Shown here: piece by piece, positions 16,337-25,246 of the stretch | How the letters are laid out: every line of letters begins with the position of its first letter | How positions within the stretch are numbered: position 1 is the first letter of the stretch | Assembly: GCF_039542035.1 (NCBI RefSeq) | Contig: NZ_BAABHJ010000008.1 | Coordinates: 806,001 to 870,000 of the forward strand | Reading direction: 5' to 3' | DNA from: Actinoallomurus liliacearum | GTDB lineage: Bacteria > Actinomycetota > Actinomycetes > Streptosporangiales > Streptosporangiaceae | DNA: 64,000 nucleotides | Notes under the pieces: generated by a model | What the model saw: the letters and a program-made list of their open reading frames with translations, nothing else | Databases searched by the model: none | Told to the model about the DNA's origin: nothing | Program-made: the position numbers and the translations under genes

Positions 16337-17593
16337 TCAGGCCGAGACGGCCATCGTCCGGGCCTCGACGGCCTCGGCGTAGACCTCCAGGAGGCGGTCG
16401 GCCGTCTCGTCCCAGCCGAACGCCCTCGCGTGGCGTACGGCGGCGTCCGACATCGCGCGCAGCCGCCCGGGCCCACCAAGGAGGCCGCGCAACACGCGAG
16501 CGTAGTCGGAAGGGTCGTGGCCGTCGATCAACACTCCGGACCGGCCGTCCCGCACGGCGAGGCGCAGCCCGCCCACCGCCGCGGCGACCACCGGCGTGCC
16601 GCACGCCTGCGACTCGACGGCGACCAGGCCGAACGACTCGCTGTGCGAGGGGACGACGGTGATGTCGGCGGCGCGGTACCAGTCGGCCAGCTCGTCCTGC
16701 GGGCAGGGCGGTTCGAACCGTACGACGTCCGCGACGCCGAGCCGGCGCGCGAGACGCCGCAACTCCTCCGGCTTGGCACGGCCGGACCCGCTCGGCCCGC
16801 CGACGATCGCGACGAGCAGGCGGTCCCGGAGACCCGGGTCGTCCTCGAGCATGCGGGCGGCGGCGCGGACGAGGACGTCGGGCGCCTTCAGCGGCTGGAT
16901 CCGGCCGACGAACAGCAGGACGGCCGCGTTCTCCGGCAGCCCCAGCCGGCGCCGCGCGCCGCCGCGCGGAGTGAACCGGGACAGGTCCGCGCCCGGAGGG
17001 ACGGTGGCGACCTGGCCGGGGTCCGCGTCGTACAGGGAGACGAGCTGCCGGGCCTCTTCGGCGGTGTTGGCCACGAGCCGGTCGGCGGACTCGACGACCT
17101 GCTGCTCGCCGAGCACCCGGCCGAGCGGCTCGGGTGAGTCACCGGCGGCCAGCGCGAGGTTCTTGACCTTGGCGAGGGTGTGCATGGAGTGGACGAGCGG
17201 AACGCCCCAGCGCTGCCGCGCGGCCCAGCCCGCCTGGCCGGAGAGCCAGTAGTGGGAGTGGATCAGGTCGTAGTGGCCGGGCTCGTGCGCGGCCTCGGTG
17301 CGCAGCAGGTCGGAGGTGAACGCGCACAGATGGCTGGGCAGTTCGGACTTGTCGAGCTCCTCGAGCGGCCCGGCGGCGACGTGCCGGACCGACACGCCCG
17401 GCGCCAGCTCGGCGACGGGCGGAAGGGATCGCGTGGTGGCGCGGGTGAAGACGTCCACCTCGACGCCGCGCTCGGCCATGCGCTTGGCGACCTCGACGAT
17501 GTAGACGTTCATCCCGCCGGCGTCGCCGGTCCCCGGTTGCTCCAACGGCGATGTGTGAACACTGATCGTCGCTACCCGGGCGAGACCCGACAC
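16337..17593 (-). CDS. mshA: D-inositol-3-phosphate glycosyltransferase (mycothiol synthesis)
   Basis: MshA joins UDP-GlcNAc to inositol-3-phosphate, the first step of mycothiol, the main actinobacterial thiol. The GT-B fold is visible: N-terminal TISVHTSPLEQPGTGDAGGM (acceptor and nucleotide loop), LIHSHYWLSGQAG, HSMHTLAKVKN, and C-terminal VGRIQPLKAPDVL with the retaining GT4 E-x7-E (SESFGLVAVESQACGTPVV). GTG at 17593 is preferred because GGAG lies 9 bases upstream; the frame also allows GTG at 17602. It is followed on the same strand by the YbjN gene. Confidence 0.95.
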   Translation of the reverse strand: MSGLARVATISVHTSPLEQPGTGDAGGMNVYIVEVAKRMAERGVEVDVFTRATTRSLPPVAELAPGVSVRHVAAGPLEELDKSELPSHLCAFTSDLLRTEAAHEPGHYDLIHSHYWLSGQAGWAARQRWGVPLVHSMHTLAKVKNLALAAGDSPEPLGRVLGEQQVVESADRLVANTAEEARQLVSLYDADPGQVATVPPGADLSRFTPRGGARRRLGLPENAAVLLFVGRIQPLKAPDVLVRAAARMLEDDPGLRDRLLVAIVGGPSGSGRAKPEELRRLARRLGVADVVRFEPPCPQDELADWYRAADITVVPSHSESFGLVAVESQACGTPVVAAAVGGLRLAVRDGRSGVLIDGHDPSDYARVLRGLLGGPGRLRAMSDAAVRHARAFGWDETADRLLEVYAEAVEARTMAVSA

Positions 17594-17688
17594 GGACACC
17601 ACCTCCGATAGAGCAACTTACCGGCCACGGCACCACATTCCCCCGGCGCGGGTCTCCCCGCGAAGACGCAGGACATGCGCCTGAGAAG

Positions 17689-18462
17689 ATGGCGATCGTG
17701 CGGAAAACAGCAGTAGTCACCGGTGCAAGCAGTGGAATCGGCGCGGCGACCGCCCGGCGGCTCGCGGCGGAGGGGTTCGACGTGGTGCTCACGGCGCGCC
17801 GTGTCGACCGCCTGGAGAAGCTGAAGGCCGAGATCGAGAGCGCCGACCCGGCCGGGCGACGGAACGCCGTCGCGGTCGTCGCCCTGGACGTGACGTCCCA
17901 GGAGTCGGTCGACGCCCTCGCCGAGTCCCTGCGGCAGTGCCACGTCCTGGTGAACAACGCCGGCGGGGCGGCCGGCCTCGACCCGGTCGCGAACACGGAC
18001 CCGGCCGACTGGCAGTGGATGTTCGAGACGAACGTCCTCGGACTGATGCGCGTCACCAAGGCGCTGCTGCCCAAGCTGATCGACAGCGGCGACGGCCACA
18101 TCGTGAACGTCACCTCGCTGGCGGGGCACGTCGTCTACGAGGGCGGCGCCGGATACACCGCGGCCAAGCACGGGGCCGCCGCGGTCAACGACACGCTCCG
18201 TCTCGAGCTGTACGACCAGCCGGTCCGCGTCACCGAGGTCGCTCCGGGGATGGTCAAGACCGACGAGTTCTCCCTCGTCCGGTTCAAGGGCGACGAGGAC
18301 AAGGCGAACAAGACGTACGAGGGCGTGGCCGAGCCGCTGGTCGCGGAGGACGTCGCCGACTGCATCGCCTGGGCCGTGACCCGCCCGTCGCACGTCAACA
18401 TCGACCGGATCGACGTCAAGCCGCGCGCCCAGGCCGCCGCCCACAAGGTGCACCGGGTCTGA
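17689..18462 (+). CDS. SDR family NADP-dependent oxidoreductase (YdfG-like)
   Basis: This 257-residue classical SDR has the cofactor motif TGASSGIGAATA, NNAGG after strand 4, and an intact catalytic set: NVTSLAG Ser and YTAAK (Tyr and Lys). The overall pattern, with VTEVAPGMVKTDEFSLVRFK and an end of DVKPRAQA, resembles YdfG-type 3-hydroxy acid/serine dehydrogenases. The start is ATG 17689 or GTG 17698. It is divergent from mshA; the substrate is unknown. Confidence 0.9.
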   Translation: MAIVRKTAVVTGASSGIGAATARRLAAEGFDVVLTARRVDRLEKLKAEIESADPAGRRNAVAVVALDVTSQESVDALAESLRQCHVLVNNAGGAAGLDPVANTDPADWQWMFETNVLGLMRVTKALLPKLIDSGDGHIVNVTSLAGHVVYEGGAGYTAAKHGAAAVNDTLRLELYDQPVRVTEVAPGMVKTDEFSLVRFKGDEDKANKTYEGVAEPLVAEDVADCIAWAVTRPSHVNIDRIDVKPRAQAAAHKVHRV

Positions 18463-18479
18463 GGTCGCAGCGGTCTTAG

Positions 18480-18533
18480 CGGCCGTGGTGGTCAATGCGG
18501 CCACGGTGGTCATTGCGGCCGTGGCGGTCGTGG
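18480..18533. repeat. Three 18-bp tandem repeats
   Basis: GCGGCCGTGGTGGTCAAT, GCGGCCACGGTGGTCATT and GCGGCCGTGGCGGTCGTG are consecutive just before the next gene. If an upstream GTG were used they would encode a hydrophobic Ala/Val stretch, but the GTG at 18563 is favoured. Confidence 0.6.
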
Positions 18534-18562
18534 CGGTCCGCCGGTGGCCGCACACTTGGTGC

Positions 18563-19450
18563 GTGTCCCGTCCCCCACGGCCCGAAGGCGTCATCACCCG
18601 CGGCACGACCGCGCCCAACCGGCTCCGCCGCGCCGACCGCTGGATCGTCTCGGTGCACGGCCCGCTGCTCCGGCGGGCCGACCGGCCCCTCGTCGTGGAC
18701 CTGGGGTTCGGGGCCTCGCCGGTCACGACGGCCGAGCTGTTCGGGCGGCTGCGCGCGGCGCATCCCCGGGTGGAGGTGGTCGGCGTCGAGATCGATCCCG
18801 CCCGGGTGGCCGCCGCGAAGCCGCGCGAACGCGAGGGGCTGTCGTTCCGCCTCGGCGGCTTCGAACTGCCCGTCGACCGCCCGCCCACGCTGGTCCGGGC
18901 GTTCAACGTGCTGCGCCAGTACGGAGAGGGCGAGGCGTGGGCGGCCTGGGAGCGGCTGTGCGCGGGCCTGGCCCCCGACGGCGTACTGGTGGAGGGCACC
19001 TGCGCGGAGACCGGTCGCCGCGCCGCGTGGGTCACCCTCGGCTCCCGGGACGCGGGCCGGGCGCGGGACCACCGTGCGGTACGGCCGGGCGTGTCCGGCT
19101 CGCGGACGCCGGCGGGAGCGCGCCCGGGAGTGTCCGATCCGCGGACGATCACGTTCGCCGTCCACCTTCCGTCGCTGTCCCGGCCGTCGGACCTGGCCGA
19201 GCGCCTGCCCAAGACGCTGATCCACCGCAACGTCCCCGGCGAACGGGTGCATGACCTGCTGGCCGCCTTCGACCGCGCGTGGGCGACCGCCGCGCCGCAG
19301 TCGGTGTTCGGGCTGCGCCAGCGCTGGGTCACCGCGGTGGAGTTGCTGGCGCGCGACCATCCGGTGCTCACCGTGCCGCCGTTCGGCGGCCGGGCCCGCT
19401 GGCGGCTCGGGGAGGTCACGCTCCCCTGGTCCGCCGTCGCCCCGGACTAG
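18563..19450 (+). CDS. SAM-dependent methyltransferase-like protein
   Basis: From the GTG at 18563 the product has 295 residues. A Rossmann methyltransferase core is visible: motif I LVVDLGFGASPVTTAEL, motif II VEVVGVEIDPARV and a post-core AFNVLRQYGEGEAW. A C-terminal half contains AERLPKTLIHRNVPGERVHD and a final WRLGEVTLPW. It resembles class I methyltransferases found near mshA in other actinomycetes; the substrate is unknown. In-frame codons extend to 18485 through an 18-bp repeat that would add a hydrophobic N-terminus. Confidence 0.75.
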   Translation: MSRPPRPEGVITRGTTAPNRLRRADRWIVSVHGPLLRRADRPLVVDLGFGASPVTTAELFGRLRAAHPRVEVVGVEIDPARVAAAKPREREGLSFRLGGFELPVDRPPTLVRAFNVLRQYGEGEAWAAWERLCAGLAPDGVLVEGTCAETGRRAAWVTLGSRDAGRARDHRAVRPGVSGSRTPAGARPGVSDPRTITFAVHLPSLSRPSDLAERLPKTLIHRNVPGERVHDLLAAFDRAWATAAPQSVFGLRQRWVTAVELLARDHPVLTVPPFGGRARWRLGEVTLPWSAVAPD

Positions 19451-19559
19451 ATCTCCTTGATGCCGTCTTTGCGCGAATAACGACTTTTCGCCATAGATAC
19501 GGCATTTCGGGCGAACGACCGTTGGAGTACTGGTCGATTCCACCGAGGGGATGATTCTC

Positions 19560-20270
19560 ATGGGCGAACGCCACGAGATGCGCTGGGGCGGGCTGGCCGG
19601 TATCGCCGCCGTCGTCTTCGCGGCCGTCGGCCGGATCGTGCTGGGCCGCATGCCGCGACTCACCGACCCCGCCGGAGTGGTCACCATGTACCTGGCGACC
19701 CATCGGGCGCAGATCATGTGGGGAACGATCCTCTACGCCATCGGAATCGCCCTCTTCCTGTGGTTCGGCGCCGCGCTGTCGACGGCGTTCCGGCGCGCGG
19801 ACGAGGACAGCGCCGCCCCCGCCGTCGTCCTCGCCGGCTTCATCGTCGTCTCCGCGCTCGCGTTCATGGCCTTCTCGGCGTTCGCCGGGATGACGTACGC
19901 CATGACGGAGTACCGGGCGCTGCTGCTGTTCGCGCCCGCTCCGTACGCCACGATGACGGTCCTGGGGACGGTGGGGGGCGTGGCCACCGCCCTGACCTTC
20001 GCGGCCATCGCCGTGGCCATCGCCCGTACCCACGTCTTCCCCAGGTGGATGGCGTTGTTCGCCGGCATCGTCGCGGTGGTCCGGCTGCTGGCCGCCTTCA
20101 CCCTCGGGGTCACCGGAGGCGTCCTGGTGCCCGGCGGATGGCTGGAGACCTACGTCCCCGGCATTCTGGCGGCGCTCTGGATGCTGACCGCCAGCGGGCT
20201 CCTCATCCATGAGCACCTGCCGGCCCTCCGGATGCGCGCGCCCCGCGTCATGGGCCCCCACCGCGCCTGA
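19560..20270 (+). CDS. Polytopic membrane protein of unknown function
   Basis: The ATG at 19560 follows GAGGGG by 9 bases. The 236-residue product has about six hydrophobic segments (roughly residues 11-30, 50-70, 83-106, 119-148, 158-178, 190-208), consistent with a DUF4386-like integral membrane protein. No catalytic motif is visible. The preceding 100 bases are AT-richer and probably hold its promoter. It is convergent with alaS. Confidence 0.7.
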   Translation: MGERHEMRWGGLAGIAAVVFAAVGRIVLGRMPRLTDPAGVVTMYLATHRAQIMWGTILYAIGIALFLWFGAALSTAFRRADEDSAAPAVVLAGFIVVSALAFMAFSAFAGMTYAMTEYRALLLFAPAPYATMTVLGTVGGVATALTFAAIAVAIARTHVFPRWMALFAGIVAVVRLLAAFTLGVTGGVLVPGGWLETYVPGILAALWMLTASGLLIHEHLPALRMRAPRVMGPHRA

Positions 20271-20294
20271 CCGGGGCGCACACCGACGAACCGG

Positions 20295-22838
20295 TCAGCC
20301 GCTGCCGAGGAGGGCGCGGGCGGACGTCGCGGCCAGTCGCAGCGCCTCGTCCAGCCGTCCCGTGTGCCGGCCGCCGGCGTTCGCGACGGTCCCCTTGCCG
20401 CCCGCGCCGCCGCCGATCGCGGTCGCCGCGGCGGTCAGGACCGTACGCGCCGGCTCGCCGAGGTCCGGGCTGACCGCCGCGACCAGCAGCGCCCGGCCCC
20501 CGATCTGCGCGCCGAGCACGACGACGCCGCCCCGGCGTTCCAGCACCTCCGCCGCCAGGGGCCGCAGTTCGTCCGCGTCGACGCCGGACACCCGCTGGAC
20601 GACCAGCCAGCCCTGGCCCACGCGCTTGGCGTGCCCGGCCAGGCGTACGGCCTCCGTGGTCAGCTCCTCCCTCCGGTGCCGCTCCAGCACGCGACGCGCC
20701 TCCGCCAGCTCGGCCAGCCGCTGCCGCAGGCGTTCCGGTGCCTCGTCCGTCCGGACCCGCAGCAGGTCGGCGAGCTCGGTGAGCAGCGCCCGCTCGTGAT
20801 CCTGGTGCCGCAGCGCGTCCGCGCCGGTCAGCGCCTCGATGCGGCGTAGGCCCGAGCCGATCGAGGACTCGCCGAGCAGGTGGACCGGCCCCGCCTGGGA
20901 CCCGTGGCCCACGTGGGTGCCGCCGCACAGCTCACGGGAGAAGTCGCCGATGTCGACGATCCGGACCCGCTCGCCGTACGTCTCGCCGAACAGCGCCACC
21001 GCCCCGGCCGCCTCCGCCTCGGCCCGGTCCGCGTGCCACACGCGGACCTCCGGGTCGCCGAGCAGCCGCTCGTTGACCAGCGTCTGCACCGCGCGCAACC
21101 GTTCGGGCGAGAGGGGTTCGAAGTGCGCGAAGTCGAACCGCAGCCGCCCCGCGTCGACCAGCGAACCCCGTTGCGTCGCGTGCGCGCCCAGCGTCCGGCG
21201 CAGCATCGCGTGCAGCACGTGCGTCGCGGTGTGGGACCGCGCGACCGCCGCCCGCCGCTCGGCGTCCACGACCGCCTCCACGTCCCCCGGCACGACCTCG
21301 CCGGACTCGACCCGCGCGACGTGGACGTGTCCGTGGCGGGTGTCGGTCACGGTGAGCACCGCGCCGGACGCCGTACGGATCACGCCGCGGTCGCCGACCT
21401 GGCCGCCCGCCTCCGCGTAGAACGGCGTCCGGTCGAGCAGCACCTCGACCTCGTCCCCCTCGACCGCCGCCGGAACCTCCACCCCGTCCCGCAGGATCGT
21501 GCGCAGCCGCGCCTCCGCGCGCGTCGCGTCGTACCCCACGAACGCGGTCGTCCCGGAGCCCGGTCGCGGTCCCCTGCCCGGTTCCGTACGGCCGGACCGG
21601 CTGCGCCGCCTGCGCTCCGCCAGGAGGGCGGCGAACGCGTCCTCATCGACGGTGAGACCCGCCGCGCGGGCCGCGTCCACCGTCAGGTCGAACGGGAATC
21701 CGTACGTGTCGTGCAGGTCGAACGCGACCTTCGGCGACAGGCGCCGCTCCCGGATCGCGGTGTCGAGGATCCGCGACCCCTGCCGCAGCGTCCGCGCGAA
21801 GCCCTCCTCCTCGGCGGTCACGACCTTCTCGATCAGCGGGCGCGCCGTCTCCAGCTCCGGCCAGGTCGTCCCGTGCAGATCCACCACCGCGCCGGTGAGC
21901 GCGGGCAGCACCGCCTCGTCGACGCCGAGCAGCCGCGCGTGCCGGATCGCCCGGCGCAGGAGCCGCCGCAGAACGTAGCCGCGCCCGTCGCCCGACGGCA
22001 GGACGCCGTCCGCGATCAGGAACGCCGCCGCCCGCGCGTGGTCCGCGACGATCTTCAGCGAGGTGTCGTCCCCGCCGCCCGCCAGCTCCCGTACGGTCTC
22101 CAGGATCGGGAGCAGCAGGTCGGTGTGGAAGATGTCGGGCACGTCCTGGAGCACGATCGCGAGGCGGTCGACGCCGAGGCCCGTGTCGATGCTCCTGGCC
22201 GGAAGCTCCCCCACGATGCGGAAGTCCTCGTCGCGGACGTCCTGCATGAAGACGAGGTTCCAGAGCTCCAGGTAGCGCTCGCCGTCGACCGCCGGGCCGC
22301 CGCCGGGACCGTACGCCGGGCCGCGGTCGTAGTGGATCTCCGAGCTCGGCCCGCACGGGCCCGCCATGCCCATCGACCAGTAGTTGTCCGCCTTGCCGAG
22401 CCGCTGGATCCGCTCGCCCGGCACGCCGAGCCGCCGCCACAGGCGCTCGGCCTCGTCGTCGTCCTCGTAGACGGTGATCCAGAGCCGGTCGCGCGGCAGG
22501 CCGAACCCCTCGGTGATCAGCTCCCACGCCCACGCGGTCGTCTCCTCCTTGAAGTAGTCGCCGAAGGAGAAGTTGCCGAGCATCTCGAAGAACGTGACGT
22601 GCCGGGCGGTACGGCCGACGTTGTCCAGGTCGCCGGTGCGCGCGCACTTCTGCAACGTGGTCGCGCGGCGGAAGTCCGGGGTGGTGCGGCCGAGATAGTA
22701 GGGCTTGAACTGGTTCATCCCCGCGTTGGTGAGGAGGAGCTCCGGGTCGGGTGAGACCAGGGAGCTCGAGGGCACCTGACGATGCCCGCGCGCGGTGAAG
22801 AAGTCGAGGAAGGTCGAACGGATCTGCGTGGAACGCAT
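20295..22838 (-). CDS. alaS: Alanyl-tRNA synthetase (full length)
   Basis: AlaRS charges tRNA-Ala and clears mischarged Ser/Gly. The 847-residue protein has the class II core (TNAGMNQFKPYYLG, TLQKCARTGDLDNVGRT, FFEMLGNFSFGDYFKEE, and motif 3 GRGYVLRRLLRRAIRHARLL), and an editing domain with both zinc motifs (SHTATHVLHAML and ELCGGTHVG). A C-Ala domain ends with GGGAGGKGTVANAGG. Nothing essential is missing. The usual actinobacterial neighbours (ruvX, mltG, aroE) are absent and it stands alone, so it may be the only alaS relocated or a second copy. Two hairpins lie in its leader. Confidence 0.95.
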   Translation of the reverse strand: MRSTQIRSTFLDFFTARGHRQVPSSSLVSPDPELLLTNAGMNQFKPYYLGRTTPDFRRATTLQKCARTGDLDNVGRTARHVTFFEMLGNFSFGDYFKEETTAWAWELITEGFGLPRDRLWITVYEDDDEAERLWRRLGVPGERIQRLGKADNYWSMGMAGPCGPSSEIHYDRGPAYGPGGGPAVDGERYLELWNLVFMQDVRDEDFRIVGELPARSIDTGLGVDRLAIVLQDVPDIFHTDLLLPILETVRELAGGGDDTSLKIVADHARAAAFLIADGVLPSGDGRGYVLRRLLRRAIRHARLLGVDEAVLPALTGAVVDLHGTTWPELETARPLIEKVVTAEEEGFARTLRQGSRILDTAIRERRLSPKVAFDLHDTYGFPFDLTVDAARAAGLTVDEDAFAALLAERRRRSRSGRTEPGRGPRPGSGTTAFVGYDATRAEARLRTILRDGVEVPAAVEGDEVEVLLDRTPFYAEAGGQVGDRGVIRTASGAVLTVTDTRHGHVHVARVESGEVVPGDVEAVVDAERRAAVARSHTATHVLHAMLRRTLGAHATQRGSLVDAGRLRFDFAHFEPLSPERLRAVQTLVNERLLGDPEVRVWHADRAEAEAAGAVALFGETYGERVRIVDIGDFSRELCGGTHVGHGSQAGPVHLLGESSIGSGLRRIEALTGADALRHQDHERALLTELADLLRVRTDEAPERLRQRLAELAEARRVLERHRREELTTEAVRLAGHAKRVGQGWLVVQRVSGVDADELRPLAAEVLERRGGVVVLGAQIGGRALLVAAVSPDLGEPARTVLTAAATAIGGGAGGKGTVANAGGRHTGRLDEALRLAATSARALLGSG

Positions 22839-22878
22839 GGCGGAGCCTCACGAGGTCGGCGGGACGGTGGCACGCACT

Positions 22879-22923
22879 CGCCGAGCCGGGCCGGGCCGGG
22901 CCTACCCGTCCCCCGGCTCGGCG
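22879..22923. promoter_or_regulatory. Hairpin in the alaS leader
   Basis: CGCCGAGCCGGG (22879-22890) pairs perfectly with CCCGGCTCGGCG (22912-22923), a 12-bp stem with a 21-base loop. It lies 41 bases upstream of the alaS start on the minus strand. It may be a leader element; it is not recognisable as a T-box. Confidence 0.5.
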
Positions 22924-22960
22924 CGGCTAGCTCGCCGCCCCACCTCGTGCAGATCCATGG

Positions 22961-22988
22961 TCCGGGACCGTACCTACACGGTCCCGGA
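22961..22988 (-). terminator. Terminator after the SapA-like gene
   Basis: TCCGGGACCGT and ACGGTCCCGGA form a perfect 11-bp stem with a 6-base loop, 33 bases past the stop of the minus-strand gene at 23021. Confidence 0.6.
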
Positions 22989-23020
22989 CGACACAATCGT
23001 TTTTTCGCCCGGTGGCGTGA

Positions 23021-23479
23021 CTAGCCGCAGAGGACCTTCTTGCCGGTGACCTCGACCTTGGTCCAGCTGTTGGTGTTGATGGAGCCGTACACGTAGAGGC
23101 ACCGATGCGGCGCGTACACGTAGACCGGCCCGGCGTACCAGCTGTACCTCTTGCCGTAGCCGTCGGTCTTGCAGCTGCCGTACTTGGTCCGGGCCTTGTT
23201 GTAGACGCAGAGCTTGAGCTTGGCGCTGTAGAGCGGCATCGACCCCTTACGGACGACCAGCGCGCAGTTATAGCCGTTCGAGGAGTTGTAGTAGACCTTG
23301 AGGTAGCCGCGGAGGCTGGAGTTGATGTACATCCGCTGGGTGCTGCGCAGGGCGTACCTGGACCCGCAGGACGGACCCGACGCGCTCGCCGGCGTGCTCG
23401 AGGCCAGCACGGTCGTCAGCGCGAGGGTGGGAAGCACGGCGGCGGCCAGGGCCAGCGAACGCCTTCCAGAAAGGATCAT
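23021..23479 (-). CDS. Secreted Cys-rich protein, spore-associated protein A-like
   Basis: The 152-residue product has a Sec signal peptide (ILSGRRSLALAAAVLPTLAL to ASA near residue 34). The mature domain of about 118 residues has six Cys, probably in disulfides. The pattern YNSSNGYNC, then a run of Tyr, then WYAGPVYVYAPHRCLYVYGS closely follows SapA-type spore-coat-associated proteins of Streptomyces. The Met at 23479 is chosen by the signal peptide; no good ribosome site is evident. It is probably exported to the cell or spore surface. Confidence 0.75.
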   Translation of the reverse strand: MILSGRRSLALAAAVLPTLALTTVLASSTPASASGPSCGSRYALRSTQRMYINSSLRGYLKVYYNSSNGYNCALVVRKGSMPLYSAKLKLCVYNKARTKYGSCKTDGYGKRYSWYAGPVYVYAPHRCLYVYGSINTNSWTKVEVTGKKVLCG

Positions 23480-23583
23480 GAGCCGTACCGTCCAGCCGCC
23501 GGACCATTCGGCCATCGTCGTACGCGAAGGCCGGAAAGGCCGGATCCGGCCGCCGCGCGACCGGTCGCCGGAGGGCGGCGGCG

Positions 23584-23778
23584 TTAGGCGCCGGCGTCTC
23601 CGGCCGAGCCGGGTTCCGGGCCGTACGTCCCCCAGCCGGAGACCACCAGGCCGCCGTTGAAGATCAGCACCTCGTTGACGAGCTGCCCGGCCTGGTTGCG
23701 GTAGTTGATGACCACCGAGTCGATGCCGGCGTAGACCCCGACGACCTCGAAACGGAGGACCGATCCACGACCCGCATC
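23584..23778 (-). pseudogene. Remnant of an NTF2-like/SnoaL-like protein (C-terminal end)
   Basis: Only the last ~65 residues of an NTF2-fold protein remain. Segments VLRFEVVGVYAGIDSVVINY, NQAGQLVNEVLIF and VVSGWGTYG match the last three strands of nuclear-transport-factor-2/SnoaL proteins. No start codon fits this fragment, and upstream the frame runs into the BlaI operator and the opposite strand of blaI. The 5' part was probably lost when the blaI-M56 unit arrived or was rearranged. Confidence 0.65.
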
Positions 23779-23786
23779 TACATACC

Positions 23787-23811
23787 GTAGTACTACAGTC
23801 AGTAGTACTAC
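23787..23811. promoter_or_regulatory. BlaI/MecI-type operator
   Basis: The palindrome GTAGTACTAC occurs at 23787-23796 and 23802-23811 with AGTCA between. Repeated TACTAC/GTAGTA half-sites are typical of BlaI/MecI operators. It lies 10 bases before the blaI ATG, so BlaI probably represses its own operon. Confidence 0.8.
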
Positions 23812-23821
23812 GAGAGATAGG

Positions 23822-24190
23822 ATGCATCCCGTGAAGGGTCTCGGAGAGCTTGAACGCACGGTCATGGAGGTCCTGTGGGACCGGGAGAACGGCGCGACCG
23901 CCCGTGAGGTCGGCCGTGCCCTCGCCGACGATCGCGACCTGGCGCACACCACGGTCATGACCGTTTTGGACAGGCTGGCAAAGAAAGGTTTCCTGGTTCG
24001 GGAGAGGGAAGGCCGCGCCTGGCGCTACCGTCCGGTAGCGACGAAAGAGGCGTACGTCGCCGAGCTCATGCTGGGGGCGCTGAACATGACGGGCGACCGC
24101 GACGCCGCACTGGCGCACTTCGCACGCTCCGTCTCCGGCGACGAGGCCGACCTGCTGCGCCGCGCACTCGACGAGGTTGAAGGGACATAA
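23822..24190 (+). CDS. blaI: BlaI/MecI/CopY family transcriptional repressor
   Basis: This 122-residue winged-helix repressor has GLGELERTVMEVLWDRENGA, the recognition helix region DLAHTTVMTVLDRLAKKGF and a dimerisation tail ending in SGDEADLLRRALDEVE. In the known system the repressor is inactivated by proteolysis linked to the M56 sensor, the next gene (6-base gap). It overlaps its operator region by position. The start is ATG 23822 or GTG 23831 (AGG sites are close to both). The regulated target outside the operon is not visible; no beta-lactamase is adjacent. Confidence 0.92.
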   Translation: MHPVKGLGELERTVMEVLWDRENGATAREVGRALADDRDLAHTTVMTVLDRLAKKGFLVREREGRAWRYRPVATKEAYVAELMLGALNMTGDRDAALAHFARSVSGDEADLLRRALDEVEGT

Positions 24191-24196
24191 CCCGGG

Positions 24197-25114
24197 ATGA
24201 CCGGCACGGCCCTACTCGCCCTGGTGGCGGCCGGTAGCGCATTCGGCGCACACCGGCTGACGCGCGCCCGCTGGACCTGGCGGACGCCGCGCACCGCGAT
24301 CCTTCTCTGGCAGGCCCTCGGCCTGGCCTGGGGCCTGGCCTCCATCGGCACCCTGCTCGGGTTCGGCGTCGCGCCGTACGGCCAGGGCGTCTTCGTCGGC
24401 GTCGCCCACTTCTTCACGGACCCGCACGCCCTGTCACCGATCCGCATCGCCTCGGTCGCCGCCGGCCTCACCTTCATGCTGATGCTGATCGCCGTGCTGC
24501 TGGTCGCGATCGCCGGCGTCGTACGCGCGCGGCGGCGGCACCGCGCCCTGCTCGCCCTGGTGGCGCACGGCGACCCGGAGATGCCCGGCACGCTCGTCCT
24601 CGACCACCCCGCGGCCGCCGCCTACTGCGTCCCCGGCGTCCGTTCGCCCAAGGTCGTGGTCAGCGCCGGCACGCTGGAGATCCTCGGCCCGTACGAGCTG
24701 GCGGCCGTGCTCGACCACGAGCGCGCACACGTCCGCGAACGCCACGACCTGGTCCTGCTGCCCTTCACCTCGCTGCGCCGGATCTTCCCGCAGGCCCGCA
24801 TCGTCGGCCGCACCCTCGACGCGGTCGAACTGCTCGTCGAGATGGCCGCCGACGACCGCGCCCGCCGCCACCGCCCCGACAAGGAGCTGGCCACCGCGCT
24901 GCTCCGCTTCGCCGCCGCCCGCCCGGCCCCGACCCCGGCCGGCACCCTGGCCGTCACCGGCGCCATCCCCGCCGACGAGACCAGCCCGACCCTGGTCCGC
25001 GTCCGGCGGCTGCTCTCCCCGGCCCCGCTCCCCCGCCCGCTCCGCGGCGCGATGCTCGCCGCCGCGACCTTCGTCGCCGTCCTCCCCCTGATCCTCTACG
25101 CCATCCCGGCCTGA
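24197..25114 (+). CDS. M56-family membrane metallopeptidase (BlaR1-like)
   Basis: The 305-residue protein has membrane helices near residues 5-20, 34-58, 85-110 and a C-terminal helix (about 283-302). The zinc protease motif HExxH is present in LAAVLDHERAHVRERHD, with an upstream VSAGTLEILGPYE segment. Actinobacterial BlaR-like proteins of this size lack the penicillin-binding sensor domain, as here, so the signal is unknown. It pairs with BlaI (23822-24190) as the antirepressor. Confidence 0.9.
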   Translation: MTGTALLALVAAGSAFGAHRLTRARWTWRTPRTAILLWQALGLAWGLASIGTLLGFGVAPYGQGVFVGVAHFFTDPHALSPIRIASVAAGLTFMLMLIAVLLVAIAGVVRARRRHRALLALVAHGDPEMPGTLVLDHPAAAAYCVPGVRSPKVVVSAGTLEILGPYELAAVLDHERAHVRERHDLVLLPFTSLRRIFPQARIVGRTLDAVELLVEMAADDRARRHRPDKELATALLRFAAARPAPTPAGTLAVTGAIPADETSPTLVRVRRLLSPAPLPRPLRGAMLAAATFVAVLPLILYAIPA

Positions 25115-25246
25115 CACCGACCTCGCCCTCGGTGGCCGTGGCCCCTCAACGTCGGACGGTCCTTACCGGTCCAGCCATCAAGAGGCTGACCGTTCCCGCC
25201 GGGCGTTTCCGGGAGGGGACGAAGACAGAGCGAGGAGAGGATCCAA

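Noticed and set aside
18485..18562. Upstream GTG giving the methyltransferase-like protein an N-terminal membrane helix
   Set aside because: The hydrophobic stretch is entirely encoded by the 18-bp tandem repeat; GTG 18563 gives a normal soluble start. Not fully excluded.
22839..22960. T-box riboswitch in the alaS leader
   Set aside because: The fragment GAGGTGGGGCGGCG resembles the T-box motif only in part; the length is too short and the conserved T-box and specifier loop are not found.
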